Assembly: GCF_015234135.1 (NCBI RefSeq) | Contig: NZ_JADGIK010000001.1 | Location: forward strand, 310,001 to 374,000 | Source of the DNA: Faecalibacter rhinopitheci | Lineage (GTDB): Bacteria; Bacteroidota; Bacteroidia; Flavobacteriales; Weeksellaceae | Length of the DNA stretch: 64,000 nucleotides | Direction of reading: 5' to 3' | Shown: one piece after another, positions 8,054-16,363 of the stretch | How the letters are laid out: every line of letters begins with the position of its first letter | Numbering within the stretch: position 1 is the stretch's first letter | Notes under the pieces: model-generated | The model's database searches: none | What the model was told of the DNA's origin: nothing | The model's input: only the letters and a program-made list of their open reading frames with translations | Translations under genes and position numbers: made by a program

Positions 8054-9004
8054 TTAATGGACCATCTTAATGGAATATACTGTCATTGCTAATAATAATA
8101 TTAAAAAACTTGCTGATGATATTAGCAAGATTAATAAACCTTTAAATAAAACTAAATAGACTTTCTCATGATATACTCTTTTTAAAGCTATCAAAAAATA
8201 AATAATGATATAAGCAATTGCGAAATAATCAAAAATATCAAAAACAAACATCCATACATCACCTATCGCCGTTTTCATAATAGAATCGTTGAAATATCCT
8301 TCTAAGATAGAGAACATACTAATAATTAAAATCATGGAAAAAAAATGAAGTGTAAAAATTCCATGTTCAGAATAATACCATTTTTCTTTATTATGAAATA
8401 TCCACATTATAAAGGCAAAAATGGGCAAAAATATAAATAATGAACGTGGTAGATTATGAATAAAAGAATCTATTATTCGATCTGCAATTTCATCTTTATT
8501 TAGACCTTTATTAGATAATTCTATGTATTTTTCAGTTAAAGGTTTAAAAATAATTAAATCTAAAAAGTTCATGTCGTTCTTCTTTAACTCGAAATTATAC
8601 AACTCATTATTTAAAAAATCTGAAAAATCTTCATTCTCACCTTGTCGATTTTCAAAATTTATACTCAATGTTTCTCGATGTTCTATCAACGAGCCAACTA
8701 AGGGAGGAATAAAAAAAGTTAGAAAACTAATAAAAATGTAAAGTTTAACAGGGGATACATATTTTTGTCTTTTACCAATGAGATAAATATTAGTAAGGTA
8801 ACCAGGTTTTAAAAAAAGATTTTTGAATGTATACCAAAATTGCCCATCATAATGGGTAAAATCCTCAATAAAATGTGTAAATAAATAGTGATAAGGTGCT
8901 TTTGGTTCAGTATTTTCTTGCCCACAATTCGGGCAATACCTTTTTGTCACCTCATCATTACAATTAAGACATGTTTTATCACTTCTTAATTTAGAATGAG
9001 ACAT
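8054..9004 (-). CDS. DUF3667 membrane protein with zinc ribbon
   Basis: The 316-residue protein starts with a zinc ribbon (CLNC ... CPNCGQ, residues about 17-36). The HYLFTHFIEDFTHYDGQFWYTFKNLFLKPG block that follows, with a KYVSPVKLYIFIS segment, is characteristic of Bacteroidota DUF3667. At least four hydrophobic helices follow, so it is an inner-membrane protein. No function is established. It is a single minus-strand gene. Confidence 0.85.
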   Translation of the reverse strand: MSHSKLRSDKTCLNCNDEVTKRYCPNCGQENTEPKAPYHYLFTHFIEDFTHYDGQFWYTFKNLFLKPGYLTNIYLIGKRQKYVSPVKLYIFISFLTFFIPPLVGSLIEHRETLSINFENRQGENEDFSDFLNNELYNFELKKNDMNFLDLIIFKPLTEKYIELSNKGLNKDEIADRIIDSFIHNLPRSLFIFLPIFAFIMWIFHNKEKWYYSEHGIFTLHFFSMILIISMFSILEGYFNDSIMKTAIGDVWMFVFDIFDYFAIAYIIIYFLIALKRVYHEKVYLVLFKGLLILLISSASFLILLLAMTVYSIKMVH

Positions 9005-9271
9005 ATTAGTTTATTTGTTAGTTAGTTAAACTAATTTAATGAAAAAACACAATACTAAATTAATGATAATTGCATAATTTTAACAACGAAATATTTTTAA
9101 TCGTTTAAACTAAAGTTTTATTACATAATTCTTAATTTTGTCTAATGAAAAGTGGTTTGAATAAACCATTTTCTTGGGATTAGGATACACTACAATTTAT
9201 TTAAATAAAAAAACATATTTAAATAGTTCAATTAGTATACGTTAAAAAAATTGTACTAATTACATTTAAAA
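9005..9271. other. Intergenic region before tRNA-Arg
   Basis: It is AT-rich and gene-free. It contains an imperfect hairpin at about 9145-9172 (GAAAAGTGGTTT with AAACCATTTTC) and an eight-base inverted repeat AATTAGTA/TACTAATT (9230-9237, 9254-9261) just upstream of the tRNA. No function can be assigned. Confidence 0.4.
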
Positions 9272-9343
9272 GACAACGTAATTTAATGGATAGAATATCA
9301 GATTCCGATTCTGAAAGTGAGAGTTCGATTCTCTCCGTTGTTA
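9272..9343 (+). tRNA. tRNA-Arg (anticodon CCG)
   Basis: A full cloverleaf folds: acceptor GACAACG with CGTTGTT (the first pair is G-U), a four-pair D-stem with loop AATGGATA that includes the arginine identity base A20, anticodon stem TCAGA/TCTGA with loop TTCCGAT (anticodon CCG), a four-base variable loop, T-stem GAGAG/CTCTC with loop TTCGATT, and discriminator A. CCA is not encoded. The molecule is 72 nt, as usual for short bacterial tRNA-Arg. Confidence 0.92.
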
Positions 9344-9406
9344 TTTTCTTTATATATTATATTGTTATTTATTTTTTTTAGTACTTTTAAATAATTAACA
9401 CATATT

Positions 9407-10729
9407 ATGAAGAAAAAAATACTATCTCTAGTTGCTTTAGTAGCAATGACATTGTCATTTGGACAATCTTGGACACAACAAAATAGCGGAATTCCATTAG
9501 CAGATGGTGGAGTAAGAGACTTCTCTATCGTAGATGCAAATACAGCATGGATTACATTTTATGATGGTTCTGGTAATCAAACTTACCCTTAATATGTAGC
9601 CAATACAATAAATGGAGGAACAACTTGGACAGCGAAATTAGTATCTTCCCTTCCATCTTCAGCTTTAATTTCTGATATTCATGCATTCGATAATAATAAT
9701 GCATATATTGTTTCTGCACCAGCTTCTGGTACTACAGCTAATGGATTATGGAAAACATCAGATGCTGGTTCTTCTTGGACTAAAGTTTCAGGAATTTTTA
9801 ACAATTCTTCTTTTGGAAACATTATCTATTTTTGGAACAACAGTGAAGGTATAGTGATTGGAGATCCGGTTGGATCTAAATATGAAATGTACAAAACCAC
9901 AGATGGTGGAACGACATGGAATACTTTATCTACAGCACCATCTCCGGTAAATGGTGATGAATATGGATATGTAGGAGGAAAAGTATCTTATGGGGATCAC
10001 TTATGGTTAACATCTAATACAGGTCGTATTTTACATACAGCAGATAAAGGATTAACATGGAATAGTTATATTGCTCCTATCGATGATTTTGCTGGGGAAA
10101 ATTCGTCTGGTGCAATGAGTTTCTCTAGTGAAAATTATGGATTGATTGTAGATAATACAGGATGGTTATGGGTTACTGAGGATGGTGGATCTAACTGGGA
10201 GTTAAAAGATGCACAAGGATATTATACTGCGGATATTAAATATATACCAGGTTCTGCAAATACATTCGTGTCTACTGGATTAAATGTTTATGAGAGCGAA
10301 TATGGGTCAGCTTATTCAAATGATGGTGGTAAAACATGGGTTAATATAGATTTTGGTGTAACACTTGCTGACGCACGTATTAACACATCTGCGCTAGATT
10401 GTAACACCATATATACAAGTAACTTCGCAACTTCCACAGGTCAAGGAGGAATATTAAAATTAAATGGTACAATACCTGGATGTACATTAGCTGTTAATGA
10501 TCAAACCTTGACTAAAGTTGAATTAAAAGCTGTTGTTAATAATGGAATACTTAATATCGTTACTAATAAAGATGTTAAAGATATCTTAGTGGGAGATATG
10601 TCTGCTAAAACTTTAGCAAGCTCGACTACTAAATTTGTTAATGTATCTCAATTAAAATCAGGGGTATACTTTGCACGTGTAGCATATGTTGACGAATCAA
10701 ATAGTACTATTAAATTTGTAATTAAATAA
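9407..10729 (+). pseudogene. T9SS-sorted YCF48/beta-propeller secreted protein, interrupted by an in-frame stop
   Basis: An N-terminal fragment (9407-9592) has a signal peptide (MKKKILSLVALVAMTLSFGQ) and the start of a propeller. TAA at 9590-9592 interrupts it, and the same frame continues without a break to 10729, giving a 440-codon gene with one nonsense codon. Repeats such as GGTTWTAKL, DAGSSWTKV, DGGTTWNTL, DKGLTWNSY, DGGSNWEL and DGGKTWVNI are BNR/YCF48 propeller blades. The last 70 or so residues (LNIVTNKDVKDI ... GVYFARVAY) are a type A T9SS sorting domain. A GTG at 9854 could start a truncated product but would lack a signal peptide. Either a recent pseudogene or a sequencing error. 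Confidence 0.85.
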
Positions 10730-10750
10730 TTACTCTAAATATTTATTTTT

Positions 10751-10779
10751 AAAGGACAAAGTCTACACTTTGTCCTTTT
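10751..10779 (+). terminator. Terminator after the T9SS propeller gene
   Basis: An 11-base stem (AAAGGACAAAG with CTTTGTCCTTT) and a five-base loop are followed by TTTTC. Confidence 0.75.
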
Positions 10780-10786
10780 CTATTTT

Positions 10787-10794
10787 TACCTTTG
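10787..10794 (+). promoter_or_regulatory. -7 promoter element of the TSUP permease gene
   Basis: TACCTTTG matches TAnnTTTG and sits directly after the preceding terminator. Transcription would begin near 10800, which excludes a translation start at 10792 and favours 10813 or 10843. Confidence 0.5.
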
Positions 10795-10812
10795 CCAAAA
10801 TTTTATACAATT

Positions 10813-11580
10813 TTGGAAACTGAACTACTCATTTATCTTTGCATGATTGCATTTAGTGCAGGATTCATAGATTCTATTGTTGGTGGAGGAGGATTAATCC
10901 AAACTCCCTTATCCCTAGCGTTATTACCTCAACTACCAGTTGCAACTGTGATAGGAACCTTAAAAGTTCCTGCATTTTCTGGTACAGCATTAGCTACAAC
11001 CCAATATTTAAAAAAAGTAAAAGTAAAATGGAAATTATTTTTAATAATGGCCATCGTTGCATTTATATCGGCATACGTAGGTTCTAAACTATTGACGATG
11101 ATTGATAATGACTTTATGAAGCCACTCTTATTCATTATCTTAATCTTATTATTTATATATACTGTTCTAAAGAAAGATTTTGGACAAGCAAAAGCTAAAA
11201 AAATTACTTTAAAGAAAAGTGTAATATATGGTATTCTCAGTGCTTTTGTGATTGGAATGTATGATGGATTTATAGGTCCAGCAACAGGTACCTTCTTTAT
11301 TGTTGCTTTTGTTAGCCTCCTAAAAATGGATTTTTTAGAAGCTTCTGGAACAGCAAAACTAGTGAATCTTGCTACTAATTTTGGATCCATATGCTTATTT
11401 CTTATCAGTGGTAAAATTATCTGGGCAATAGCTATACCTATGGCAATTTGTAACGGTATTGGAGGATTAGTTGGCGCAAAATTAGCAATTGCTAAAGGAA
11501 ATAAATTTATTCGATATATTTTTATGTTTGTTATTTTGCTTTCAATTTGTAGATTTGGATATGAGGTCTTTATATCATAA
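10813..11580 (+). CDS. TSUP-family (TauE/SafE) membrane permease
   Basis: The protein has about eight hydrophobic helices. AGFIDSIVGGGGLIQTP in the first helix and the related YDGFIGPATGTFFIVAFV in the second half form the two-fold glycine-rich repeat of TauE/SafE permeases, which export sulfite, sulfoacetate or other organosulfur anions. The substrate here is unknown. I chose TTG at 10813 because a -7 box lies at 10787-10794 and the ATG at 10843 would cut the first helix. The 3' end overlaps the next gene by 20 bases. Confidence 0.8.
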   Translation: METELLIYLCMIAFSAGFIDSIVGGGGLIQTPLSLALLPQLPVATVIGTLKVPAFSGTALATTQYLKKVKVKWKLFLIMAIVAFISAYVGSKLLTMIDNDFMKPLLFIILILLFIYTVLKKDFGQAKAKKITLKKSVIYGILSAFVIGMYDGFIGPATGTFFIVAFVSLLKMDFLEASGTAKLVNLATNFGSICLFLISGKIIWAIAIPMAICNGIGGLVGAKLAIAKGNKFIRYIFMFVILLSICRFGYEVFIS

Positions 11581-12355
11581 GTATTGTTCTATTTTACTGT
11601 TTTTATTATTTCAATGGGCAAACGCTCAGTTTGAACTAAAAGATTCGATTCTTCTACCCTTTTCAAGTATAAGTCACTTACAGAAAAATGGGAATAATGA
11701 AGTCGTATTCATCGCAAATAATAATACACTTATAACAATTAATGAAGATCATAAAATAATTAATAAACCGTTAAAAAAAATAGTTTCTCATCTTGATACA
11801 AACTTAAGTCTACGTACTAGTATAGTATACAACTACCAAGAACTGGAAATTTTAGATGATAAATTAAACCCTATACAAGACCATATCAATCTCAACCAAT
11901 ATAATATTTATCCTTCTGCTATTACTGTGACAGATAGTCAATTTTTATGGTATTTTGATCCTATAGAACAACGCTTATATCAATGGAATTATCAATTAAA
12001 ATCAATAATCAACAAATCCAATATACTTCACTTTAAAGATGATGACACAGTTATAGAAAAAATTCATATTGTAAAAAATAGAATTTTCTTAAAAGGGAAA
12101 AACTGGATTTATGAGTTCGATTATTTTGGAAACATAAAATCACAATTTAATTTAGGAGAACATACTAATTATTACTTTTCCAAGGAGAATCTTCACTTAC
12201 TTACAGAGAAAAACATTAAAAGTATTAATCTTTTAAACAGTTCTATTTCGAGTACTGATAATTTTTTTAATGTAAAAGATTTTATTATGGACGAAGATCA
12301 ACTTTTTGTGATAAAGGATAAGGTGATGTATATTTACACCCGAATAAAGAATTAA
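11561..12355 (+). CDS. Exported protein of unknown function, probably beta-propeller
   Basis: From ATG 11561 the 264-residue product has a signal peptide ending ...WANAQ and no later membrane segment, so it is periplasmic. The body alternates short strands with repeats like NNEVVFIANNNTLITI, SQFLWYFDPIEQRLYQW and DEDQLFVIKDKVMYIYTR, reminiscent of propeller blades, but I recognise no named family. It overlaps the permease gene by 20 bases and stops five bases before the deoxynucleoside kinase, so the three are probably cotranscribed. Confidence 0.7.
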   Translation: MRSLYHKYCSILLFLLFQWANAQFELKDSILLPFSSISHLQKNGNNEVVFIANNNTLITINEDHKIINKPLKKIVSHLDTNLSLRTSIVYNYQELEILDDKLNPIQDHINLNQYNIYPSAITVTDSQFLWYFDPIEQRLYQWNYQLKSIINKSNILHFKDDDTVIEKIHIVKNRIFLKGKNWIYEFDYFGNIKSQFNLGEHTNYYFSKENLHLLTEKNIKSINLLNSSISSTDNFFNVKDFIMDEDQLFVIKDKVMYIYTRIKN

Positions 12356-12360
12356 GAAAA

Positions 12361-12975
12361 ATGCACATCGCCATCGCCGGAAATATTGGAGCAGGTAAAA
12401 CTACTCTTACAAAACTTTTAGCTAAGCAATATAACTGGACACCACAGTTTGAGGATGTAGAACACAATCCTTATCTAGATGATTTTTATAATGATATGGA
12501 AAAATGGGCTTTTAACTTACAGATATACTTCTTAGGTAGCCGTTTCAATCAAGTAAAAGAGATTAGAGAGAGTGGTCAAAACATAATTCAAGACCGAACA
12601 ATCTATGAAGATGCCCATATATTTGCGAGTAATCTAAACGACATGGGTTTATTGTCTACACGAGATTATAATAATTATTTACGTGTTTTCGATCTAATGA
12701 CTTCATTTGTGGAAGCTCCAGATTTGTTAATTTATTTAAAAGCTTCTATTCCTACTTTAGTAAAACAAATACAAAAACGTGGAAGAGACTATGAAAACTC
12801 GATTAGTATTGACTATTTAAGCAGATTAAACGAGAAATACAATACATGGACATCTAATTATAAGGAAGGTAAAATTTTAATTATTGATGTTGATAATTTA
12901 GATTTTGTTGAGAATCAAGAAGATTTAGGAGAAATTTTTAACAGCGTAGAAGCTGAAATCAACGGTTTATTCTAA
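12361..12975 (+). CDS. Deoxynucleoside kinase
   Basis: The 204-residue cytoplasmic enzyme has a P-loop (GNIGAGKT, residues 7-14), then EDVEHNPYLDDFY, the substrate-binding DRTIYEDAHIFA segment with the catalytic Asp/Arg pair, and a LID region KRGRDYE. This is the dNK/dGK/dAK family, which phosphorylates deoxynucleosides for dNTP salvage. The base preference cannot be read from the sequence. Length is normal. It follows the exported protein gene by five bases and is ended by the hairpin at 13000. Confidence 0.88.
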   Translation: MHIAIAGNIGAGKTTLTKLLAKQYNWTPQFEDVEHNPYLDDFYNDMEKWAFNLQIYFLGSRFNQVKEIRESGQNIIQDRTIYEDAHIFASNLNDMGLLSTRDYNNYLRVFDLMTSFVEAPDLLIYLKASIPTLVKQIQKRGRDYENSISIDYLSRLNEKYNTWTSNYKEGKILIIDVDNLDFVENQEDLGEIFNSVEAEINGLF

Positions 12976-12999
12976 TACCTTATTACATAAAATATTTAT

Positions 13000-13032
13000 A
13001 TGGCTTGTTTCGGAAGAAACAAGCCATTTTTA
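13000..13032 (+). terminator. Terminator after the deoxynucleoside kinase gene
   Basis: An 11-base perfect stem (ATGGCTTGTTT with AAACAAGCCAT) and loop CGGAAG are followed by TTTTT. It contains an ATG in frame with the EamA gene, which is therefore not the true start. Confidence 0.85.
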
Positions 13033-13050
13033 AGCAAATCAATTTTTTAT

Positions 13051-14022
13051 ATGCAAAATAACCAACTATTAAAAGGCGTATTATTCGTAGGACTAGGATC
13101 TAGTTTTTATGGTATGCTTGCTACATTTGTTAAACTAGCCTACGATGAGGGCTATTCTACTGCAGAAGTAACGGCATCACAATTTGTACTAGGAATTTTA
13201 ATACTAATAACAATCAACGCTTATTTATTCTTTAAAGGTAAAGATCAAGTTAAATTTCAAGGAAATGATAGAATAAAATTACTTGTTGCGGGTAGCTCAA
13301 TTGGATTAACTAGTTTATTTTATTACATCGCTGTACAATATATAAATGTTTCTATTGCTATTGTTTTACTGATGCAAACAGTTTGGATTAGTATCTTAGT
13401 GGAATCTATTTTACAAAAAAGTTTTCCATCTTTAAAAAAGATTCTAGCTGTTATTATCGTGTTAGTAGGAACATTAATGGCTACCAATTTAATTGGCCAA
13501 AAGATAGATTTAGATTGGAGAGGGATTTTTTGGGGATTAATTGCTGCTTGTTCATTCACGACAACTATGTTCACAGCTAATAGATTAGCTAATTATTTAC
13601 CTACTTATAAAAAATCTTTATACATGATTTTAGGTGGTGGATTTATGGTATTGATGTTTGTCTTAATTTCACAAATTGGACCATATTACTTTTCAGATTA
13701 CGTCAATTTTAACTCTTTTTTAAGTGATGAGATGATTGCCAATAGACCTTTTAATATTTCAATATTTTTTAAATGGGGAATTGCTTTGTCATTATTCGGT
13801 ACAGTTTTACCTCCTATATTAATGAATAAAGGTTTTCCTATGACAGGATTAGGACTAGGAAGTATAGTGGCTTCAGTGGAGTTACCTGTATCTGTTACTA
13901 TGGCATTTGTATTATTACAAGAAAAAGTATTACTAGTACAATGGTTAGGAATTATTATAATTCTTTTCGCTATTGTATTTATGAATTACAGTCAAGTTTT
14001 TCCTAAAAAGAATAAAATTTAA
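13051..14022 (+). CDS. EamA/DMT-family transporter
   Basis: From ATG 13051 the 323-residue product has about ten hydrophobic helices in two EamA repeats, beginning LLKGVLFVGLGSSFYGMLATFVKLAY. VSIAIVLLMQTVWISILVE and, in the second half, LGSIVASVELPVSVTMAFVLLQEKV are typical drug/metabolite-transporter helices. Substrates of this family range from amino acids to nucleotide derivatives and cannot be predicted. An upstream ATG at 13000 lies inside the previous gene's terminator. It is a single gene ended by a bidirectional terminator. Confidence 0.88.
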   Translation: MQNNQLLKGVLFVGLGSSFYGMLATFVKLAYDEGYSTAEVTASQFVLGILILITINAYLFFKGKDQVKFQGNDRIKLLVAGSSIGLTSLFYYIAVQYINVSIAIVLLMQTVWISILVESILQKSFPSLKKILAVIIVLVGTLMATNLIGQKIDLDWRGIFWGLIAACSFTTTMFTANRLANYLPTYKKSLYMILGGGFMVLMFVLISQIGPYYFSDYVNFNSFLSDEMIANRPFNISIFFKWGIALSLFGTVLPPILMNKGFPMTGLGLGSIVASVELPVSVTMAFVLLQEKVLLVQWLGIIIILFAIVFMNYSQVFPKKNKI

Positions 14023-14025
14023 AAT

Positions 14026-14055
14026 AAAAAAGCCGACTATTAGTCGGCTTTTTTT
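14026..14055. terminator. Bidirectional terminator
   Basis: A 14-base perfect stem (AAAAAAGCCGACTA with TAGTCGGCTTTTTT) has a two-base loop. It is shared by the EamA and MetX-like genes and overlaps the latter's stop codon. Confidence 0.85.
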
Positions 14056-14848
14056 ATGCTACATTATTTATATATTCTTTTTCTAAAATTCCATCTACTA
14101 CTCTATCTACTTGTTCTATGTTTTCTTTTAGATATATCGTATCTTCAATTTCATCCAGTTCATAAAATTTTACATTACTTTTTATTTCATTTAACTTCGT
14201 GTAAAATCTTCTTAATTCTCTTTTATTATAAGTCGAATCATTTTTAACATAGATAATGTGAATATTCGATTTAATTAATTGAGCAATTTCTAGAATAGGT
14301 TGTCTATTTCTACTAATATCAATACTATAAAACAAAGATTTTATAAACTCATTTTTACCTATTGGTTCTTCTACTAACCAATTTTCTGTAATTGGAGAAG
14401 AGGCTATTGGTATCAAGTTTAAAATTCTTTTTGGAAATAAACATGCCATTTCCCATGCAATACCTCCGCCTAAATCTGCACCAATTACAGCAAACAGCTC
14501 ATTTATCTCCAATTCAAATAATGTCAACCAAAACAATACTGCAACATCTCTAGATGTTATTTTTTCAAACGGTAAATGTTTATAATTAATTTCTTTGACT
14601 ACTTCATTTCCTGGGATATCAATACATATAACTGTATATTCGGTTAAATCAATAGCTTTATTTTTCCCTATTACTCCATCCCAATGAAACATACAATCCG
14701 AATCACTATTTAGCGAGTGATTAATTAAAATAACTGGTGCCGTTCCAATTGGTAATCCATAATGACGATAAGTAACCGAAACGTTATTAATTATAGAGTT
14801 ATCTTCGAGAGGCCAAACAGGTATTGAGATTTGTTGTAAAGTTTGCAT
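14054..14848 (-). CDS. MetX-like alpha/beta-hydrolase-fold protein lacking catalytic residues
   Basis: The 264-residue protein follows the homoserine O-acetyltransferase (MetX) outline: VILINHSLNSDSD for the oxyanion strand, YTVICIDIPG, then the nucleophile elbow AVIGADLGGG. There the Ser of GGSLGG is Asp125. Near the C-terminus the usual GHDxFL His is also absent; DEIEDTIYLKEN stands in its place. It is much shorter than MetX (about 350 residues). It is thus probably a pseudoenzyme or a divergent hydrolase using Asp as nucleophile. A 200-base leader with a strong hairpin precedes it. Confidence 0.7.
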   Translation of the reverse strand: MQTLQQISIPVWPLEDNSIINNVSVTYRHYGLPIGTAPVILINHSLNSDSDCMFHWDGVIGKNKAIDLTEYTVICIDIPGNEVVKEINYKHLPFEKITSRDVAVLFWLTLFELEINELFAVIGADLGGGIAWEMACLFPKRILNLIPIASSPITENWLVEEPIGKNEFIKSLFYSIDISRNRQPILEIAQLIKSNIHIIYVKNDSTYNKRELRRFYTKLNEIKSNVKFYELDEIEDTIYLKENIEQVDRVVDGILEKEYINNVA

Positions 14849-14901
14849 TGTTATAAATTTTAGGATTGTTTTTGATAATTTATATTTTATTTAAATAAAA
14901 A

Positions 14902-14930
14902 TCCCCGACGATTTTTAATTCGACGGGGAG
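14902..14930 (-). promoter_or_regulatory. GC-rich leader hairpin upstream of the MetX-like gene
   Basis: On the minus strand a nine-base stem with one T-T mismatch (CCCCGTCGA with TCGTCGGGG) is followed by ATTTTTATTT, about 55 bases before the start codon. It could be an attenuator, the expression platform of an unrecognised riboswitch, or the terminator of a short leader RNA. It lacks the conserved bases of SAM-I. Confidence 0.5.
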
Positions 14931-15256
14931 ACCAAAGTATCATAAAAAATGAATTTTATTATAATATATACGACTCTTCCACGCCTGAATTTAACATCCA
15001 CACCTGTTTACAAATTGACATATATAACGAATTAAATTTCACTTTTTCTGTACTTTCTATCTCAAATATAGGATTAATTTATAAAACTTGCTAATTACAC
15101 ATCTGATTTTAACGTTAAATAAACAGTTTTTATAAAAAATTTAATATTAAACATTCTAGAAAAAATATTGATAAGAGGATATAATTTGGAAATGATATGC
15201 ATAATCCATAAATCATTCTTTTTCTAGTTACGCGTACAGAATCAAAATTAGTTTAT
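14931..15256. other. Leader/intergenic region between argF' and the MetX-like gene
   Basis: On the minus strand TATATTTG (15063-15070) matches a -7 box, which would give a leader of about 200 nt reaching the MetX-like gene. The middle of this leader has unusually G-rich stretches on the minus strand (around 14980-15010) compared with the AT-rich flank, suggesting a structured RNA. No known riboswitch is recognised. Confidence 0.4.
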
Positions 15257-15284
15257 AAAAAAAAGCTGGTATTTCTACCAGCTT
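15257..15284 (-). terminator. Terminator of argF'
   Basis: A nine-base perfect stem (AAGCTGGTA with TACCAGCTT) and loop TTTC are followed on the minus strand by TTTTTTTT. Confidence 0.85.
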
Positions 15285-15304
15285 GTAATTTTTATATAAA
15301 ATTT

Positions 15305-16276
15305 TTACTTATTCTTTAAAATTTCATGAAATACTGTCTGAGCAGAAAAAATTCTGTTCGTTGCTTCGTCAATTACAATCGAAACATCAGAATCGAGCAC
15401 TTCATCAGAAACAACTACATTACGACGTACCGGTAAACAGTGCATGAATTTTCCATTATTCGTTAAATTCATTTTATCCATTGTTACTTGCCAGTCTTTG
15501 TCTCCTTCATTCGCTTGCCCATAATTTTCATAAGAAGACCAGTTTTTAGCGTATACAAAGTCAGCATCTTTTAAAGCTTCATCTTGATCATACATAATCG
15601 TTGCACCTTCAGTAAATTTAGGATCAAGTTCCATCCCTTTCGGTTGCACTATAGTAAAGTCTACCCAGTCTACTTTAGAAAACCATTCAGCGAAAGAATT
15701 GGGTACAGCTTGTGGTAGACGACGTGGATGAGGAGCCCAAGTCATCACAACTTTTACTTTCTTCTTAGGTTTAGCAATTGCATCATATCCTATTTTCTCA
15801 GCTATTGTAATTAAATCAGCAAAAGATTGTAAAGGATGTAAAGTTGCACTTTCTAATGAAACAACTGGAACTGAAGATAATGATTTCACTTTATTAAACA
15901 TAATTTCATTATAGTCTTCATCACGATCAACTAGCTTAGGAAAAGTTCTAACACCTAAAACATCACAATAAGCACTCATTACTTGAATAGCCTCTGTAAT
16001 ATGTTCCTGAGAATCTCCATCCATCACTGTTCCGTCTGCCATTTCTAATGTCCAAGAATCTGCACCTGCATTTAGTACCCAAACATTAGCGCCTAGATTA
16101 TAAGCTGCTTTTATAGAACTTAAACGTGTACGTAAACTAGGATTAAAGAAAATTAAACCTATTGTTTTATTTTTTCCAATTTCTTGTTGGTCGAATGGAT
16201 TTGCTTTAATTTTTAAAGCTGAATTCAGTAATTCGTCAATGTTCTCCACATCGTTAACCGAGGTAAACTGTTTCAT
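15305..16276 (-). CDS. argF': N-acyl-ornithine carbamoyltransferase (acetyl- or succinylornithine)
   Basis: The 323-residue enzyme has the carbamoyl-phosphate site FFNPSLRTR (residues 43-51), a long insertion with MADGTVMDGDSQEHI, and HCLPVRRNVVVSD near the C-terminus. These are features of the Bacteroidota/Xanthomonas enzymes that carbamoylate N-acetyl- or N-succinyl-ornithine in arginine synthesis, rather than ornithine. I cannot settle the acyl group: the position that distinguishes the two subtypes is not clear from this sequence alone. It stands alone, away from other arginine genes. A -7 box (TAAATTTG, minus strand, 16307-16314) lies upstream. Confidence 0.88.
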   Translation of the reverse strand: MKQFTSVNDVENIDELLNSALKIKANPFDQQEIGKNKTIGLIFFNPSLRTRLSSIKAAYNLGANVWVLNAGADSWTLEMADGTVMDGDSQEHITEAIQVMSAYCDVLGVRTFPKLVDRDEDYNEIMFNKVKSLSSVPVVSLESATLHPLQSFADLITIAEKIGYDAIAKPKKKVKVVMTWAPHPRRLPQAVPNSFAEWFSKVDWVDFTIVQPKGMELDPKFTEGATIMYDQDEALKDADFVYAKNWSSYENYGQANEGDKDWQVTMDKMNLTNNGKFMHCLPVRRNVVVSDEVLDSDVSIVIDEATNRIFSAQTVFHEILKNK

Positions 16277-16306
16277 ATAAATATGCGTTATGTATTATTC
16301 GTTAAG

Positions 16307-16314
16307 CAAATTTA
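16307..16314 (-). promoter_or_regulatory. -7 promoter element of argF'
   Basis: The minus strand reads TAAATTTG, matching TAnnTTTG, 31 bases before the start codon. No -33 TTG is visible at the expected distance. Confidence 0.45.
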
Positions 16315-16363
16315 CTTTAAACAATTGATGTATTCTCCTTCTATACTTAAAAATATTTTATAA

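Noticed and set aside
9854-10729. Separate gene starting at GTG 9854
   Set aside because: The frame is continuous with the upstream fragment apart from one TAA, the propeller blades run across the gap, and a product from 9854 would lack the signal peptide needed for T9SS export.
10792-10812. TSUP permease start at TTG 10792
   Set aside because: It lies inside the probable -7 box (10787-10794), upstream of the expected transcription start.
13000-13050. EamA transporter start at ATG 13000
   Set aside because: This ATG is part of the terminator hairpin of the preceding kinase gene.
15121-15190. SAM-I riboswitch suggested by CTCTTATCAA on the minus strand
   Set aside because: The GAGGGA, GCCC and GCAACC core bases are missing and the stretch lies upstream of the likely transcription start.
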